Shown here: positions 1-10,320 of the stretch, piece after piece
Layout of the letters: each line of letters begins with the position of its first letter
Position numbering within the stretch: the stretch's first letter is position 1
Origin: Heloderma charlesbogerti
Taxonomy: Eukaryota; Chordata; Lepidosauria; Squamata; Helodermatidae
Length of the DNA: 64,000 nt
Direction of reading: 5' to 3'
Assembly: GCA_026122225.1 (NCBI GenBank)
Contig: JANEZZ010002877.1
Coordinates: 1,674,001-1,738,000, forward strand
Notes under the pieces: generated by a model
What the model was told of the DNA's origin: nothing
Databases searched by the model: none
What the model saw: the letters and a program-made list of their open reading frames with translations, nothing else
Made by a program: the position numbers and the translations under genes

Positions 1-139
1 ATGGATGGATGATATTCTGGAGGTGATGGACTCGACCTTGGGGGAGCTGGGGGTGGCGACAGCCGACAGGAAGCTCTGGCGTGGGCTGGTCCATGAAGTC
101 ACAAAGAGTCGGAAGCGACTGACCGAATAAACAACAACA
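1..139 (+). mobile_element. RTE/BovB-type LINE 3' end (cut by window start)
   Basis: Bases 2-130 read as an uninterrupted frame ending WRGLVHEVTKSRKRLTE and a TAA. This is the typical C-terminus of RTE/BovB reverse-transcriptase polyproteins. A short ACAACAAC tail follows, as in RTE 3' ends. The same protein end appears on the minus strand at 54.1-54.6 kb, so both copies belong to one subfamily. The 5' part lies outside the window or is truncated. Retrotransposon debris, not a host gene. Confidence 0.85.
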
Positions 140-496
140 GAATGTGGAAACAGAAGCCCTGGTAAATTGCTAAATAAACAGCCTTGTGTGATGAACCCAT
201 GTCTCTTTTACTGCCTTACTAGTAGCATCTAGTTCTACACAACACACAACATTTTGTCGTCATACTGATCTGAGTTGGAGGCAGGGACAAGGACATGAAA
301 GGACAGTTGTGTGAAACTAGACATTACTAGGAAGGGAGGAAAACACATACAGAGCAGCAATTTTAAGGGGTACTTACTACCCCTAACAACCAGTGGGTGT
401 TAGGGGCAGTGTTTCACATTCAGCCGGTCCCAGTCCTGGGTGCCATAGTCTAGAAAGAATTATGGCAGCAGCTGCCGTGGTGAAGGGAAGAGAGGC
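140..496. other. unassigned single-copy-looking sequence
   Basis: I see no gene, repeat end or RNA gene here. The last 8 bases (489-496, AGAGAGGC) are the left target duplication of the following hAT element. Confidence 0.5.
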
Positions 497-1330
497 TAGG
501 GATGGCAGAGAATTCCGCCACGGATTCTAGTGAGGCCGAATTTCACTGGCATTCGGCCCCCTGGAATCCGTGGTGGAACGGCCTCCTGCCCCCCTGCCCA
601 CCCTGCGGAACCCCCCCGGGACGAAGCTTACCTGGGGTGGATGTGGTGGTGCGGCAGCGGTAGCGGAAGGTGCGGGGACAGCGGAAGGTGCGGCGGTGGC
701 GGAAGATGCAGCGGTGGCAGAAGGTGCAGCGGTGGCGGCAGAAGGTGCAGCGGTGGCGGCGGAAGGTGCAGCAGCGGGGGCGGAAGGCGTGGCAGTGGCG
801 GGGGCAGCAGCGGGGGTGGCGGTGGGGCGACAGGTGCAGCGGCGGCAGGGGCGGGGGCAGGGGTGGCTGGGCACAGCGTACATAAATGGTGGCTATGGCG
901 GCTGCCATTTGCATTCGCTATTTTTAGCTGTTTTAGCCTACGTAAAAATTTACGTAGGCTAGAACGGCAAAAAATAGTGAACACAAATGGCAGCTGCTGT
1001 AGCCGCCGCCATTTGTGTACGCATTTTTTTTTTACTTTGCCGTGATAGGCTACGTAAATATTTACATAGCCTATCAGAGTTAAGTACAGGGACGCAAACG
1101 TAGCCACCACCATTTGCATCCCTGCTGCCCAGCGGCCGGATGTCCGGCTGTGGGTGAAGCCAGCCAGTGTCTCTGCGGAATCCCCGCGGAGCAGATCCGG
1201 CCGGGCAGGACTCCAGGGGGAGGGATGGAGTGCCTCCCCCCCATCGAGGATTCCGGGGGGAGGGACGGAGTGCCTCCCTCCCACCACGAAGCAGATCCGT
1301 GAAACAGTAAGTGACTTTCGTACATCCCTA
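497..1330 (+). mobile_element. non-autonomous hAT, palindrome-rich family (copy A)
   Basis: Ends are TAGGGATGG on the left and TACATCCCTA on the right. They fit the hAT terminal consensus (YARNG) with short inverted repeats. Flanking 8-mers AGAGAGGC (489-496) and AGATAGGC (1331-1338) match at 7 of 8, the duplication size expected for hAT. The interior has no transposase. It carries palindromes centred near 948 (AGCCTACGTAAAAATTTACG core) and 1062 (GGCTACGTAAATATTTACAT core), AAATGG/CCATTT stems, and a GC-rich minisatellite. Many long overlapping ORFs arise from the repeats and are not taken as genes. Left end here means the GAGAATTCCGCC side. Confidence 0.88.
656..850. repeat. GC-rich minisatellite inside hAT copy A
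   Basis: Roughly 18-21-bp units of the type GCGGAAGGTGCAGCGGTGGCG repeat about ten times with small variations. The array is not seen in the sister hAT copies, which have only short GGCGGC stretches at the same place. It is therefore a local expansion. It gives long open frames in several phases on both strands; I treat these as artefacts. Confidence 0.8.
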
Positions 1331-1630
1331 AGATAGGCCATGTCTGGGCTCCTGTTGCAGTAATTCAACAGGGTCAAAGAAAACTGGAGAACATCCAAAC
1401 TAACCAAAAGGAACAAAAAGACAAAGTCTTGGGGTATTGAAATTTTATATTTATATTTTTAAACATTCTGAGACTTCATTTCTTTCAGTAATTCAACCAA
1501 GCAGAGGCACTATAGGTGACTGTTGGTATGCTGGGAGGTCTTGCCTCCACATCTGTGGGGTGGCTGTCCTCCATGGTATCTGTGGTGCAGCTCTGGCTAT
1601 GGCTCTGCAGTCTATGCTATCCCTGCCCTT
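1331..1630. other. unassigned sequence
   Basis: The segment begins with the right target duplication of copy A. No gene, repeat end or RNA gene was recognised. Confidence 0.45.
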
Positions 1631-1635
1631 ATTAA

Positions 1636-2050
1636 CAACAACAACAACAACAACAACAACAATAAACATTTCTATACCGCCCCGTAGCCAAAGCTCTCTG
1701 GGTGGTTTATGGAGATTAAAACATTAAAATACAATACACAAAGTTTAAAAGTCACTTACATAAAAAACACACAGACAATATACACAAAGACAACATAAAC
1801 AACTTGGAACAGTGAGTCATATCCAAAGACAGATTCATGACCAATTAAAATCTCATCATGTGCTGCCAAATGCCTGACAGAATAGGAAGGTCTTAACTGG
1901 TGCTGAAAAGACAACAATGTTGGCACCAAGCAGGCCTCATTGGGGAGATTGGTCCACAGGTGGGGGGCCACAACTAAGAAGGCCCTCTCCCTTGTTGCCA
2001 CTTTCCAAGCTTCCCTCGGAGGAGGCACCCAGAGGAGGGCCTTAGATGTT
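1636..2050 (-). mobile_element. L2-clade LINE 3' end (5'-truncated)
   Basis: Minus orientation: an (AAC)n tract on the plus strand (the 3' tail), then the typical L2 3' segment (ATTTCTATACCGCC...CTCTCTGGGTGGTTTA), then a C-terminal coding remnant on the minus strand (KVATRERAFLVVAPHLWTNL, then PTLLSFQHQL). This matches the L2 C-terminus also seen at 2800-2970 and 29397-29606. It is truncated at a SINE boundary near 2050. Confidence 0.8.
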
Positions 2051-2227
2051 GAACATAGGAAGCTGCCTGTCAGGTCCTTGGTCCATTTAGCCCAATATTG
2101 ACAATGACTAGCAGTGGCTTTCCAGGTTTCAGGCAAGATTTTTTCTAGGCCTACCTGGAGATGCTAGGGATTGAACTGGGACCTTCCACATGCAAAGCAA
2201 GTATTCTACCACTGAGCTACGGTCCCC
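2051..2227 (-). mobile_element. tRNA-Ala-like SINE, nearly complete
   Basis: Read on the minus strand, the head GGGGACCGTAGCTCAGTGGT resembles a tRNA-Ala 5' end with A box. GTTCAATCCC (B box) follows, and the element ends in AGCTTCCTATGTTC. Other copies lie at 28134-28341 (plus) and, split, at 57401-58122. The SINE abuts the truncated L2. The head-tail structure is clear; the formal family name is not assigned. Confidence 0.82.
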
Positions 2228-2443
2228 GAAGTACAGTCCAAGGGAGAAAAATCATCCACCTCTGATGACACCTCAAACGGCCTGACCTCTTCAGTCAGTG
2301 TTAAGGTCCCCAGCTGTGTTGATGTGGACATTACCCACATAACAGGGAAATCCTGCACTGACAGGCCAGCCTAAAGCAGAGCAAGATTGCTACTGTAGAG
2401 GGAACTTGAAGTTGCAGAGTTCCAGATGTTCTACCAGCTACCC
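2228..2443. other. unassigned sequence before the ERV nest
   Basis: No element boundary or coding homology recognised. It is presumably the target flank of ERV-2. Confidence 0.4.
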
Positions 2444-2617
2444 TGTGTGAAGGTAGGCCTTGTAGTAAAAATGTAACCTAAAAGCCATTGTATATGTCTT
2501 AAGCAGCACGTAGTATTGTAAGAGCTGTGTATGCCTGGAATGTGTGAGCAGTAACCCTAAGATAAGGTAGCTAGGCAAACTGCTAGTAGGGATGTCAGAG
2601 AATTCCGCCACGGATCT

Positions 2618-4031
2618 TTTTATTTTATTTATTTATTATTAAATTTATTAATCGCCCATCTGGCTGGTCACCCAGCCACTCTGGGCGATGTACAACATAC
2701 AATAAAACAGTTTAAAACAATACAATTCTACAATAAAAACATTTTCTAAAATACCCTAACCCACCCCAAATGCCTGCCTGAACAACCACGTTTTTAATGC
2801 ACGACGGAAGCTCATTAAAGAGGGGGCATGATGGAGTTCCCTAGGGAGGGAGTTCCACAGAGTGGGGGCCACGTCAGAAAAGGCCCTCTCCCTCATCCCC
2901 ACCAGTCTAGCTGTCCTGGCTGATGGGACAGAGAGAAGGCCATCCGAGGCTGATCTTGTTAAGCAGCCTGTCTAGTGCTGCTGGAAGCGCTCCTTAAGAT
3001 AGGCTGGGCCGGAACCATATAGGGTTTTAAAGGTCAAAACCAACACCTTGAATTTGGCCCGGAAAACAACTGGTAGCCAGTGCAACTCCTTCAGCACTGG
3101 AGTGATGTGATCTCGCCGGCGGCTGCCTTTAATCAGGCGAGCCGCCGCGTTCTGTACCAGCTGCAGTTTCCGAACCGTCTTCAAGGGTAACCCCACGTAG
3201 AGCACATTACAGTAGTCTAAACGAGAGGAGACCAGGGCATGTACTACCGATGGGAGCAGATGGTCGGGAAGGAAGGGGCGCAGCCGCCGTATCAGATGGA
3301 GTTGATACAGCTCTGTCCGGCTCACAGCTGACACCTGAGCCTCCATGGACAGCTGGGAGTCCAAAATGACCCCCAGGCTGCGGACCTGGTCTTTCACGGG
3401 TAGCCGTACCCCATTCAACACCAGGTCAACATCCCCCAGGCTCCTCTTGTCTCCCACCAAAAGTACCTCCGTCTTGTCAGGGTTCAGCTTCAGCTTATTC
3501 CTCCCCATCCAGCCATTCATCGTCTCCAGACATTTGGACAGGGATTCTATGGCCAACCTTGGTGAAGATTTGAACGAGAGGTAGAGCTGCGTGTCATCCG
3601 CATATTGATGAGACCGCACCCCAAACCTCCTGATGATAGCCCCCAGCGGCTTCACATAGATATTAAATAGAATTGGGGAGAGGATGGAACCCTGTGGCAC
3701 CCCACAAGTAAGTGGCCACGGGTCCGAAACTTCCTCTCCCAGTGCTACCCTCTGGTACCTGCCAGAGAGGAAGGACCGGAACCACCACAATACGGTGTCT
3801 CCAATGCCCAACCCCTCCAGACGGTCCAGGAGGATACTGTGGTCAACGGTATCAAAAGCCGCTGAGAGGTCGAGGAGAACAAGGAAGGAGCATTCACCCC
3901 TATCCAGAGCCCTCCTCATATCACCTACCAAGGCGACCAAGGCCGTTTCTGTCCCATGCCCAAGCCTGAAGCCCGACTGAAATGGGTCTAGATAATCAGT
4001 TTCTTCCAAGTGTGCCTTCAACTGCACCGCC
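2618..4031 (-). mobile_element. L2-clade LINE, 5'-truncated, nested in hAT copy B
   Basis: Minus strand. The short duplication ATCT (2614-2617 and 4032-4035) brackets it within the hAT left end. The 3' side starts with an A/T-rich tail and the L2 signature ATCGCCCATCTGGCTGGTCA. The truncation removes the endonuclease and the start of reverse transcriptase. This copy is among the youngest insertions here, because it interrupts a hAT that interrupts an ERV LTR. Confidence 0.88.
2972..4030 (-). pseudogene. L2 reverse transcriptase, C-terminal two thirds
   Basis: An open frame of about 350 codons encodes non-LTR reverse transcriptase. In order: LVLLDLSAAFDTVDHSILL (domain with the first catalytic Asp), CGVPQGSILSPILFNIY, HQYADDTQLYLSF (YADD catalytic pair intact), NKLKLNPDKTEVLLVG, and the thumb/C-terminal part (LDYCNVLYVGLP, KELHWLPV). 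A stop at 2972 interrupts it. The remaining C-terminus is readable further downstream on the minus strand (about 2970 to 2800, ERAFSDVAPTLWNSLPREL). Any start codon upstream lies in hAT sequence, so it is not the native start. Confidence 0.88.
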
Positions 4032-4216
4032 ATCTCGGTGCATTCGGCCCCCCGAACTCCATGGCGGAACGGTCTGCCCCCCCGCCCCCCCGCGGATCCC
4101 CCCCGGGACAAGACTTACCTGTGGTGGATCTTCTGGGCAGCGGTGGCTCCGGCGGCAGCTGCAGCAGCAGTGGCTGGTCTTCTGACCAGCTGCTGCCGCC
4201 GCCGCCATTTCCAGGC

Positions 4217-5010
4217 TAGGGATGTACGAAAGGTACTTACCTTTCGCGGGTTATGTTTATGGTTGGGGGGAGGCGTTCCGTCCCTCCCCACGGAATCCTC
4301 GCCGGGGGGGAGGTGCTCTGTTCCTCCCCCCCCCTGGAATCCTGGCTGGCCGGCTGTGCTCCGCAGCGATTCTGTGGAGCTGCCAGCCGGCTCCGCCAGC
4401 AGTCGGACATCCGGCCGCTGGCTATCAGGGACGCAAATGGCAGCGGCCATAGCCACCGCTGTTTGCGTCCCTGCAGTCAGCCGTGATAGGCTACGTAAAT
4501 GCTTACATAGCTTATCACGGCTGACTTAAAAAAAAAAAACAACCCACGCGTACACAAATGGTGGCGGCCACGACCGCTGCCATTTGAGTTCCTTATTTTG
4601 GGACGTCTTAGTCTACATCAACATTTACGTAGACTAAGATGGCGAAAATAAGGGGAACGCAAATACCGTAGCATCTACGCTATTTGCGTTCCCCTTATTT
4701 TTGCCGTCTTAGTCTACGTAAATGTTTATGTAGACTAAGACGTGGCAAAATAAGGAACGCAAATGGCAGCGGCCCTAGCCGCCGCCATTTGCATATGCGC
4801 ATTTTTTGTTTTTTTTTAAAGTCAGCCGTGATAGGCTACGTAAACATTTACGTAGCCGCCGCCGCTGGAGCCGCCGCCACCAGGAAGATCCGCCCAAGCT
4901 AAGTCTCGTCCCGGGGGGGTGGCGGGCCATTCCACCACCGATTTCGGGGGGCCGAATGTGCTGGCATTCGGCCTCCCCGAGATCCGTGGCAGAATTTTCG
5001 TACATCCCTA
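4217..5010 (-). mobile_element. palindrome-rich hAT copy C, nested in copy B
   Basis: Reverse orientation: starts TAGGGATGTACGAAAGGTAC, ends AATTTTCGTACATCCCTA. The duplication TTCCAGGC is perfect (4209-4216 and 5011-5018). Contains palindromes centred near 4502, 4626, 4722 and 4845, plus AAATGG.../...CCATTT stems. No coding capacity. It is the innermost insertion (C in B in the ERV-1 LTR in the ERV-2 LTR). Confidence 0.93.
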
Positions 5011-5991
5011 TTCCAGGCTTGTAAAAAAAAAAAAGACGTGATAGGCTACGTAAAGATTTACGTAGCCTATCATGGCTAGGTTTAACCCCCTCTCCCAAAA
5101 AAACGACGTGATAGGCTACGTAAATCTTTATGTAACCTATCATGGTTGGGTGGGTTTAAAAACAAAAACAAAACCGCGTACGCAAATGGCGGCTACGGCT
5201 GCCGCCATTTGCGTTCCTTATTTTTGCCATCTTAATCTACGTAAATATTTACATAGACTATGACGGTGAAAATAAAGGGGAACGCAAATAGCGTAGTGGG
5301 AGCTATCTGCGTCCCTTTTTGATTCGCCGTTTTAGCCTACGTAAATATTTACGTAGGCTAAAACGGCGAATTAAAAAGGGATGCAAATAGCGCCCGCTAC
5401 GCTATTTGCGTTCCCCTTTATTTTTGCTGTCATAGTCTACGTAAATATTTACGTAGATTAAGACGGCAAAAATAAGGAAAGCAAATGGCGGCAGCCGTAG
5501 CTGCCGCCACTTGCATATGTTTTTTTTTTTTCCACCCAGAGCCCTCCGTGGCCGGAAATCTGGCTGCGGATGGCTCTGGCCTGGCTGGACCTGGCCGGCT
5601 GCTCCGCGGAGATGCTGCGGAGCACAGCCGGCTGTGGAGGATTCCGGGGGGGGAGGAACGGAGCGCCTCCCCCCCTGGTGAGGATTCCGGGGGGAGGGAC
5701 GGAATGCCTCCTTCCCCACCATCAACATAATCTGCGAAAGGTAAGTGACTTTCGTACATCCCTAATTGCTAGCAAACAATCAAAGTGACATACTAGCTAA
5801 GGAATGCAAGCTGAGGTGATAAAACTGTAGCGCGGGAGCTGCCCAGGGTTGACTCTGCTTTTGAGCGTGAGCTCCTTTGTCGAACTGTTTGCAAACAATA
5901 AAATCGAGTTGGACCCAGCCTGAAGTTGACTGTCCTCTTTGGGGAAAATTGGCCTAGCCTCCAGGAGGCGAAACTAGCATTTTGTGCAACA

Positions 5992-6354
5992 ATCCGGCGA
6001 GTAAGTCCAGAGTCCCCTTGGACCACCCCGGGGTCGGACAAGACTGGCGAAGGTGCCCGTGGGGCATGCCAGACTGCCTTTGTGGTCTGCCACGGCACCA
6101 GAGAATGGGGGTCGGGACACCCAGGAGGTTAAAGGCGTGGACTCCATTGTTTGAGTCAACCAGGCTGAACGGGTCCGAAGGGATGACGCCAGGGTGATGG
6201 GTGGAGTAAGTATTTGATTTCCCTTGTGTCTTTCTATTTAAGTTGCCTTGGGAGCGTCTGAGGTTTGTCAGGCTCCGTGTATGGGTTTTGAATAGAGGTA
6301 GGCACAATGCGGTCGGGTAGCTCCCGTTAAGAAAACTCTGCAACCCCACTGGAA
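5992..6354 (+). other. ERV-1 untranslated leader
   Basis: Lies between the 5' LTR and gag. The primer binding site should begin within a few bases of 5992, but the sequence there (ATCCGGCGAGTAAGTCC) lacks the TGG start, so I cannot name the primer tRNA. It may have mutated. Confidence 0.6.
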
Positions 6355-6615
6355 TGCATGCTCAGGAACTTTAGGAAGTTCAAAAGAGATTTTAGAATTA
6401 CGATGGCCAAGGGTAAATTGACCTTCTTTTGCCAGCTGGACTGGCCAGCATTTGGAATTAGATGGCCAGACATAGGATCTTTTGATGTAAATCTTGTAAA
6501 TGCTGTATATAAAAATGTGGTGAATAATGGGCAATGGGATCAATTCCCCTATATTGATTGTTGGTTGAATTGGTGCGGAAAGAACCCCCTTAGTTACAGA
6601 AGTGTAAATGTGTAA
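6355..6615 (+). pseudogene. gag: ERV-1 gag matrix (MA) remnant
   Basis: An open frame of about 85 codons resembles the gammaretroviral matrix domain. Visible pieces are KGKLTFFCQLDWPAFGIRWP, then a GSFD segment and QFPYIDCW, in the order and spacing seen in murine-leukemia-type MA. The N-terminal myristoylation start (MG) is not clear. The ATG at 6358 is simply the first in frame. The frame ends at a stop near 6613 and downstream Gag is disrupted. MA normally binds the inner plasma membrane during budding; this copy is inactive. Confidence 0.8.
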
Positions 6616-7273
6616 ATGTGTTACTGGCAAAGGACCGCAGGGGCAAGAGACCCCGGGTACTGTCTGAATCAAGTAGTGAGATAGATTTGCCTCAGGGAAA
6701 GTGAGGTTATCGGCATTTGGATAAGTGCTGACCAAAATCCACTGAAGGCGAGAAAAGGTTGAATATAAAGTTCAATATTGTAAAGTCATAATGGTGTGCT
6801 CCGAGGTAAAGCCCAAAGCCCGTTCTCCCAGATTCAAGCCCCATGGAAGGAGTTTGAAGATTGGGAGACCCTGCCCAAAGTGCCCTGAGCTCCCCCTCAT
6901 CTTATTCGGTCTGTTAGGTTGGGAGGAGAGGTTGTTGGGGGAGGGAGGAGTCTCTCCAGAGACAGTTTGTCTGCCACTGTATCCAAGTTTGTTAGAAGCA
7001 AAAGCAGTTGAAAAAGTTGCAACTTCTGAAGAGATTTGTTTGAAGTCTTAAAGACTGTGGCAAAATCAAGAAACAAAGATAGAGCAAGTTCTTAAAATAT
7101 CAGGGTCTGTGTAAGCTTATCTCTGTTAGCCTGCTCAGAGCAGAGCCAAGGGGGAGTTACCTCACCCCCCTCACTGCCGCTGGTTTAGCCTTAGCGAGCA
7201 GACAGGCTGGAAGGTGTCTGTGAGGACCTGCCAGAAGAGTGAGATTTGCAAAAAACAAGAAAAGCATCACAGC
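6616..7273 (+). pseudogene. ERV-1 degraded gag (p12/capsid region?)
   Basis: A frame at 6791-7051 contains LPLYPSLLEAKA near its end. LYPSL resembles a YPxL late-domain motif used by some retroviral Gags, but one short motif is weak support. The rest has no clear homology by eye. The region ends at the target duplication ATCACAGC of the next hAT. Confidence 0.35.
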
Positions 7274-7944
7274 TAGGGATGTACGAAAGTCACTTACCTT
7301 TTCGCAGCTTGGATTCGCGGTGGGGGGGAGGCACTCCGTCCCTCCCCCCGGAATCCTCCCTGGGCCAGCTCCGCTCCGCAGCAGCTCCGCAGAGCCGCTG
7401 GCCAGGGCCATCCACAGCCGGAGTTCCGGCCACGGACAGGCTGCTGCGGACACAAATGGCGGCCGCCATAGCGGCCATTTGCGTCCCGCAAAGCTGCCGT
7501 GATAGGCTACGTAAGAATTTATGTAGCCTATCATGGCAAGCCCCCCCCCAAAAAAACAGTGTACGCAAATGGCGGTGGCTACAGCGGCCGCCATTTGCAT
7601 TCCCTATTTTTAGCCGTTTTTTGGCTTGCCATGATAGGCTACGTAAGTACTTACGTAGCCTATCACGGCCTCCGCAGGGATGCAAAAGGCATCCCTGTGT
7701 TAGCTGTGGTAGGCTACGTAAGTATTTATGTAGCCTATCATGGCTATGATGAAGAATCGAATGGCGGCCGCAGGGAGGTTGCCATTCGCAAGTCAGCATT
7801 AACGGCAACAGGTAAGTGCTCTGTTTTGTGCGCCTTTTGTGGTTTGGGGGGGCGGGGGCTTCATTCCGCCATGGATTTCGGGGGGCTGAATGCACTGGCA
7901 TTCGGCCTCACCGAGATCTATGGCAGAATTCCCTGACATCCCTA
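7274..7944 (-). mobile_element. palindrome-rich hAT copy D, in ERV-1 interior
   Basis: Starts TAGGGATGTACGAAAG and ends TTCCCTGACATCCCTA. ATCACAGC is duplicated perfectly (7266-7273 and 7945-7952). Palindromes are centred near 7516, 7650 and 7723, with AAATGGCGGC stems between them. No transposase. Confidence 0.93.
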
Positions 7945-8303
7945 ATCACAGCTGGAAAGCTGAGCAGCACTGCTCTGTTCTTATCTGTGGAGGAATCTAG
8001 AAGAGGTGTAAGGTTACACCTTCCCCATTTGAACTGATGAAGTGACAGAGAGCTTTTGTTAAAACTTCCCATCTTTATGGCCCAAAGCCTTCTTTGTTTA
8101 GATCTATCATTGTTCAGACTTTTGAGAGGCACTCTGCACATGGACTGGAACTTTGGACAGTTAAAGGCTTGCCATAAAAAATACTGTGAGGCTTGTCATA
8201 GCCTTAAACTCCCGTTGTTGTAGATTGTGTGTTTGTTTGTGATCAGCTCAGTGTACAGTTTGATTTGTGATTTCAACACTCAGATAAAAAGCTGCATTTG
8301 ACT
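7945..8303 (+). other. ERV-1 interior, unassigned
   Basis: Continues the ERV-1 interior after the target duplication of copy D. No retroviral motif was recognised. It may be gag or an older insert. Confidence 0.4.
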
Positions 8304-8688
8304 AAAAGAACTGGGCATATTTAGCCTTGAGAAGACTGAGGGGAGATAAGATAGCACTCTTCAAGTACTTGAAAGGTTATCACAGAGAGGAAGGCCAGCA
8401 TCTCTTCTAGATCATCCCAGAGTGCAGGTCACGGAATAATGGGCTCAAGTGACAGGAAGCCGGATTCCAGCTGAACATCAGGAGAAACGTCCTGACTGTT
8501 AGAGCAATATAACAATGGAACCAATTCCCTAGGGAGGTGGTGGGCTCTCCCACGCTGGAGGTATTCAAGATGAGGCTGGACAGCCATCTGTCAGGGATGC
8601 TCTGACTTGGATTCCTGCACCCAGCAGGGGGTTGGACTCAATGGCCTTGTAAGCCCCTTTCAACCCTACTATTCTATGATTCTATGAT
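8304..8688 (+). mobile_element. CR1 LINE 3' end (5'-truncated)
   Basis: Opens with the CR1 3' signature AAAGAACTGGGCATATTTAG and contains GGAGGTGGTGGGCTCTCC and GGTTGGACTCAATGGCC. Ends in the octamer-type tail CTATTCTATGATTCTATGATT, typical of CR1 3' termini. Only the 3' end remains, with little or no coding sequence. Sense strand is plus. Inserted in the ERV-1 interior. Confidence 0.88.
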
Positions 8689-8804
8689 TTCCAAGGCTTT
8701 GATTTCATTTACCCTAATGAAGCATACAGATGAAAGTTGCTAGAGATTCACAGACTACAAAGGAAACAGCCTTCAAAAAGTTCAAAGAGAAACTACGAAA
8801 GTTA
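8689..8804 (+). other. ERV-1 interior between CR1 and SINE
   Basis: Its last 13 bases, ACTACGAAAGTTA (8792-8804), are the left duplication of the SINE that follows. No motif seen. Confidence 0.45.
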
Positions 8805-9148
8805 AAAAAAAATGTAAAGGTGTCCCCAACCAGTCGTGTCCGACTCTAGGGTGTGGTGCTCATCTCCATTTCTAAGCCAAAGAGCCAGCGCTGTCCAAAG
8901 ACACTTCCGTGGTCATGTGGCCGGCATGACTGAACATTGAGGTGCACGGAACGCTGTTACCTTTCCCGCCGAAGCAGTACCTATTTATCTACTTGCAATT
9001 TCTTGCTTTTGAACTGCTAGGTTGGCACGAACTGGGACTGAAGACGGGAGCTGACTCCATCACGCAGCACTCGGGTCTCGAACTGCTGTCCTGCCGACCT
9101 TCCGGTCTGCAGTTCAGCATCTTAACCACCAAGCCACCGCGGCCCCAT
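8805..9148 (-). mobile_element. tRNA-headed SINE (second family), full length
   Basis: The 13-bp duplication ACTACGAAAGTTA (8792-8804 and 9149-9161) brackets the element. On the minus strand the head GGGGCCGCGGTGGCTTGGTG looks like a tRNA 5' end with an A box (TGGCTTGGTGGTTAAG), and AGTTCGAGACC is the B box. A body of over 200 bp follows, ending in GTGTCCCCAACC...CCTTTACATTTTTTT. A 5'-truncated relative is at 56767-56983. It differs from the tRNA-Ala-like SINE at 2051. Confidence 0.85.
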
Positions 9149-9912
9149 ACTACGAAAGTTAGTTTCCCTTTAAAAAGGGGGGCAGCAAATTCTCTTAACT
9201 TAAAAGAGGTGAGAGGGAAAGATCCCCCCCACTCTCCCGTGATACCTCTAAGCCCAGCTGTGTTTCTGAAGCCTGAGAAAGTTCCTGCCCCATGTGTTCC
9301 AGCTCTTTCTCAAAATCTGAACTGTTCTGACATTCCATTTGCTCAGAGGCAAACCTGACACTCTGCCAAAACTAATGCAGCGTGGAATTGCCGATGCAAA
9401 AATGGTGGCTTGGAACTCTTTGCATGTATGAGAATGCCCTTCCATTGATTTTGATGGGCTCTGACCATGCAGTCAGAGGAGCAATATAATTGTTAGATCT
9501 GCTCCACCATGCCCTACGATGCAAAACAAATGTTTTCCAGTCATGGTGTTAGATTTTAATGATATGAAAAAGGTATAAAAGAAGGCAGAAGAAAGTGGCA
9601 GATGAAAAGGCTTAAAGAAGAAAGAGAGCTTATCCCAAATGTGTGTCGTTGAAATTAGTAAGAAGGTCTAAGCAAGTGAGTTTCTGTCGAAGCAATGGCA
9701 AACAGCCTAACTTGCAGAGAAGACAAATAAAGAGTTAAAGCCGGTGCATGGTACAGAGAGTTTGAAACATGATCTGCAGAACAGGCGAGCCAAAAGATAA
9801 GTGTGCCTGTTACAAGAGGGGGGCTATAGAAGCCATAAAAAGGGGAGAAGCCCCCGTATGAAGCTTTAACAAAAATATTACCCACTAGAAGTGGACAATT
9901 AAAATAAAAAAG
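9149..9912 (+). other. ERV-1 interior, degraded
   Basis: Begins with the SINE right duplication. No convincing retroviral block until the RNase H fragment at 9913. The short frames here are not supported. Confidence 0.4.
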
Positions 9913-10075
9913 GCTTTTCTTAAATTGAAGCAAGCCTTAATATCACCACCTGCTTTAGCCTTATCAGACCCCAGATCATGAAATTTTTAGATGCTTTGAT
10001 GAAGCCAAAAGAAGTAGCTATGGTGTACGTGAGAGCACATGAAAAGAGTGCCATTTCTGAAAAAAGGAAAAGGCA
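9913..10075 (+). pseudogene. pol: ERV-1 pol fragment: RT connection plus RNase H tail, out of order
   Basis: 9913-9977 reads AFLKLKQALISPPALALSDP, the connection segment between reverse transcriptase and RNase H in gammaretroviral Pol. After a frame change, 9978-10040 reads a RNase H C-terminal block (FLDALMKPKEVAMVYVRAHE) ending near the conserved His. Most of RNase H is missing between the two. The fragment lies upstream of the zinc knuckle and protease, opposite to normal gag-pro-pol order. That implies rearrangement or recombination in this provirus or its parent. Confidence 0.65.
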
Positions 10076-10139
10076 ATGCTGGCAGCCACCATGGGCAGAA
10101 ATATAAACCGCAGCTTGAGAGCACAGAAGCGGAAAAGGA

Positions 10140-10320
10140 AAGGGCCGACCAGGGCTCAATAAATGTGCATATTGCCGAGAGAAGAGACATTGGAAGAAAG
10201 ATTGTCCAGAGTTGAAAGAGAAGAGAAAAGAGACTCACCCTGAAGGCTGCCAAACATGGGCAGGGTCCTCCGGGGGGAGGGACTCTAGCTGAAGGGCCAC
10301 CACCCTACGAACAAATGCTC
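10140..10320 (+). pseudogene. gag: ERV-1 gag nucleocapsid zinc knuckle
   Basis: 10164-10205 encodes CAYCREKRHWKKDC, a single CX2CX4HX4C knuckle as in gammaretroviral nucleocapsid, which binds genomic RNA. Basic residues flank it. The usual Gly before His is Arg here (G to R). The frame runs on for about 25 codons towards the protease. Confidence 0.85.

Larger units (their letters stand above)
2587..5764 (+). mobile_element. palindrome-rich hAT copy B, itself split by an L2 and by hAT copy C
   Basis: Begins TAGGGATGTCAGAGAATTCC and ends GACTTTCGTACATCCCTA. The 8-mers ACTGCTAG (2579-2586) and ATTGCTAG (5765-5772) match at 7 of 8 and sit in the ERV-1 LTR. The hAT sequence proper is 2587-2617, ~4032-4216 and 5019-5764. 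Palindromes are centred near 5056, 5125, 5246, 5348 and 5446. No transposase. The 3178-bp span is about three times the usual size because of the two nested insertions. Confidence 0.9.
2461..5991 (+). repeat. ERV-1 5' LTR, interrupted by hAT copy B
   Basis: LTR sequence is 2461-2586 plus 5773-5991, about 345 bp once the hAT copy B and one duplicated 8-mer are removed. An AATAAA signal lies at 5897-5902. Compared by eye with the 3' LTR there are about 20 differences in about 345 positions, mostly transitions. The two LTRs were identical at integration, so the insertion is old. Confidence 0.88.

Noticed and set aside
527..1416. Overlapping long ORFs on both strands, including a 262-codon minus frame
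   Set aside because: They coincide with a GC-rich minisatellite and palindromes in hAT copy A; composition explains the lack of stops and no homology is visible.
4038..5759. Many 60-160-codon ORFs with repeated strings like MIGYVNIYVAYHG and DRLRKYLRSLSRL
   Set aside because: These strings are the translation of the TGATAGGCTACGTAAAT palindromes in hAT elements and recur in other copies in different frames.
5992..6010. Primer binding site of ERV-1
   Set aside because: The expected TGG start is not present; no tRNA could be named.
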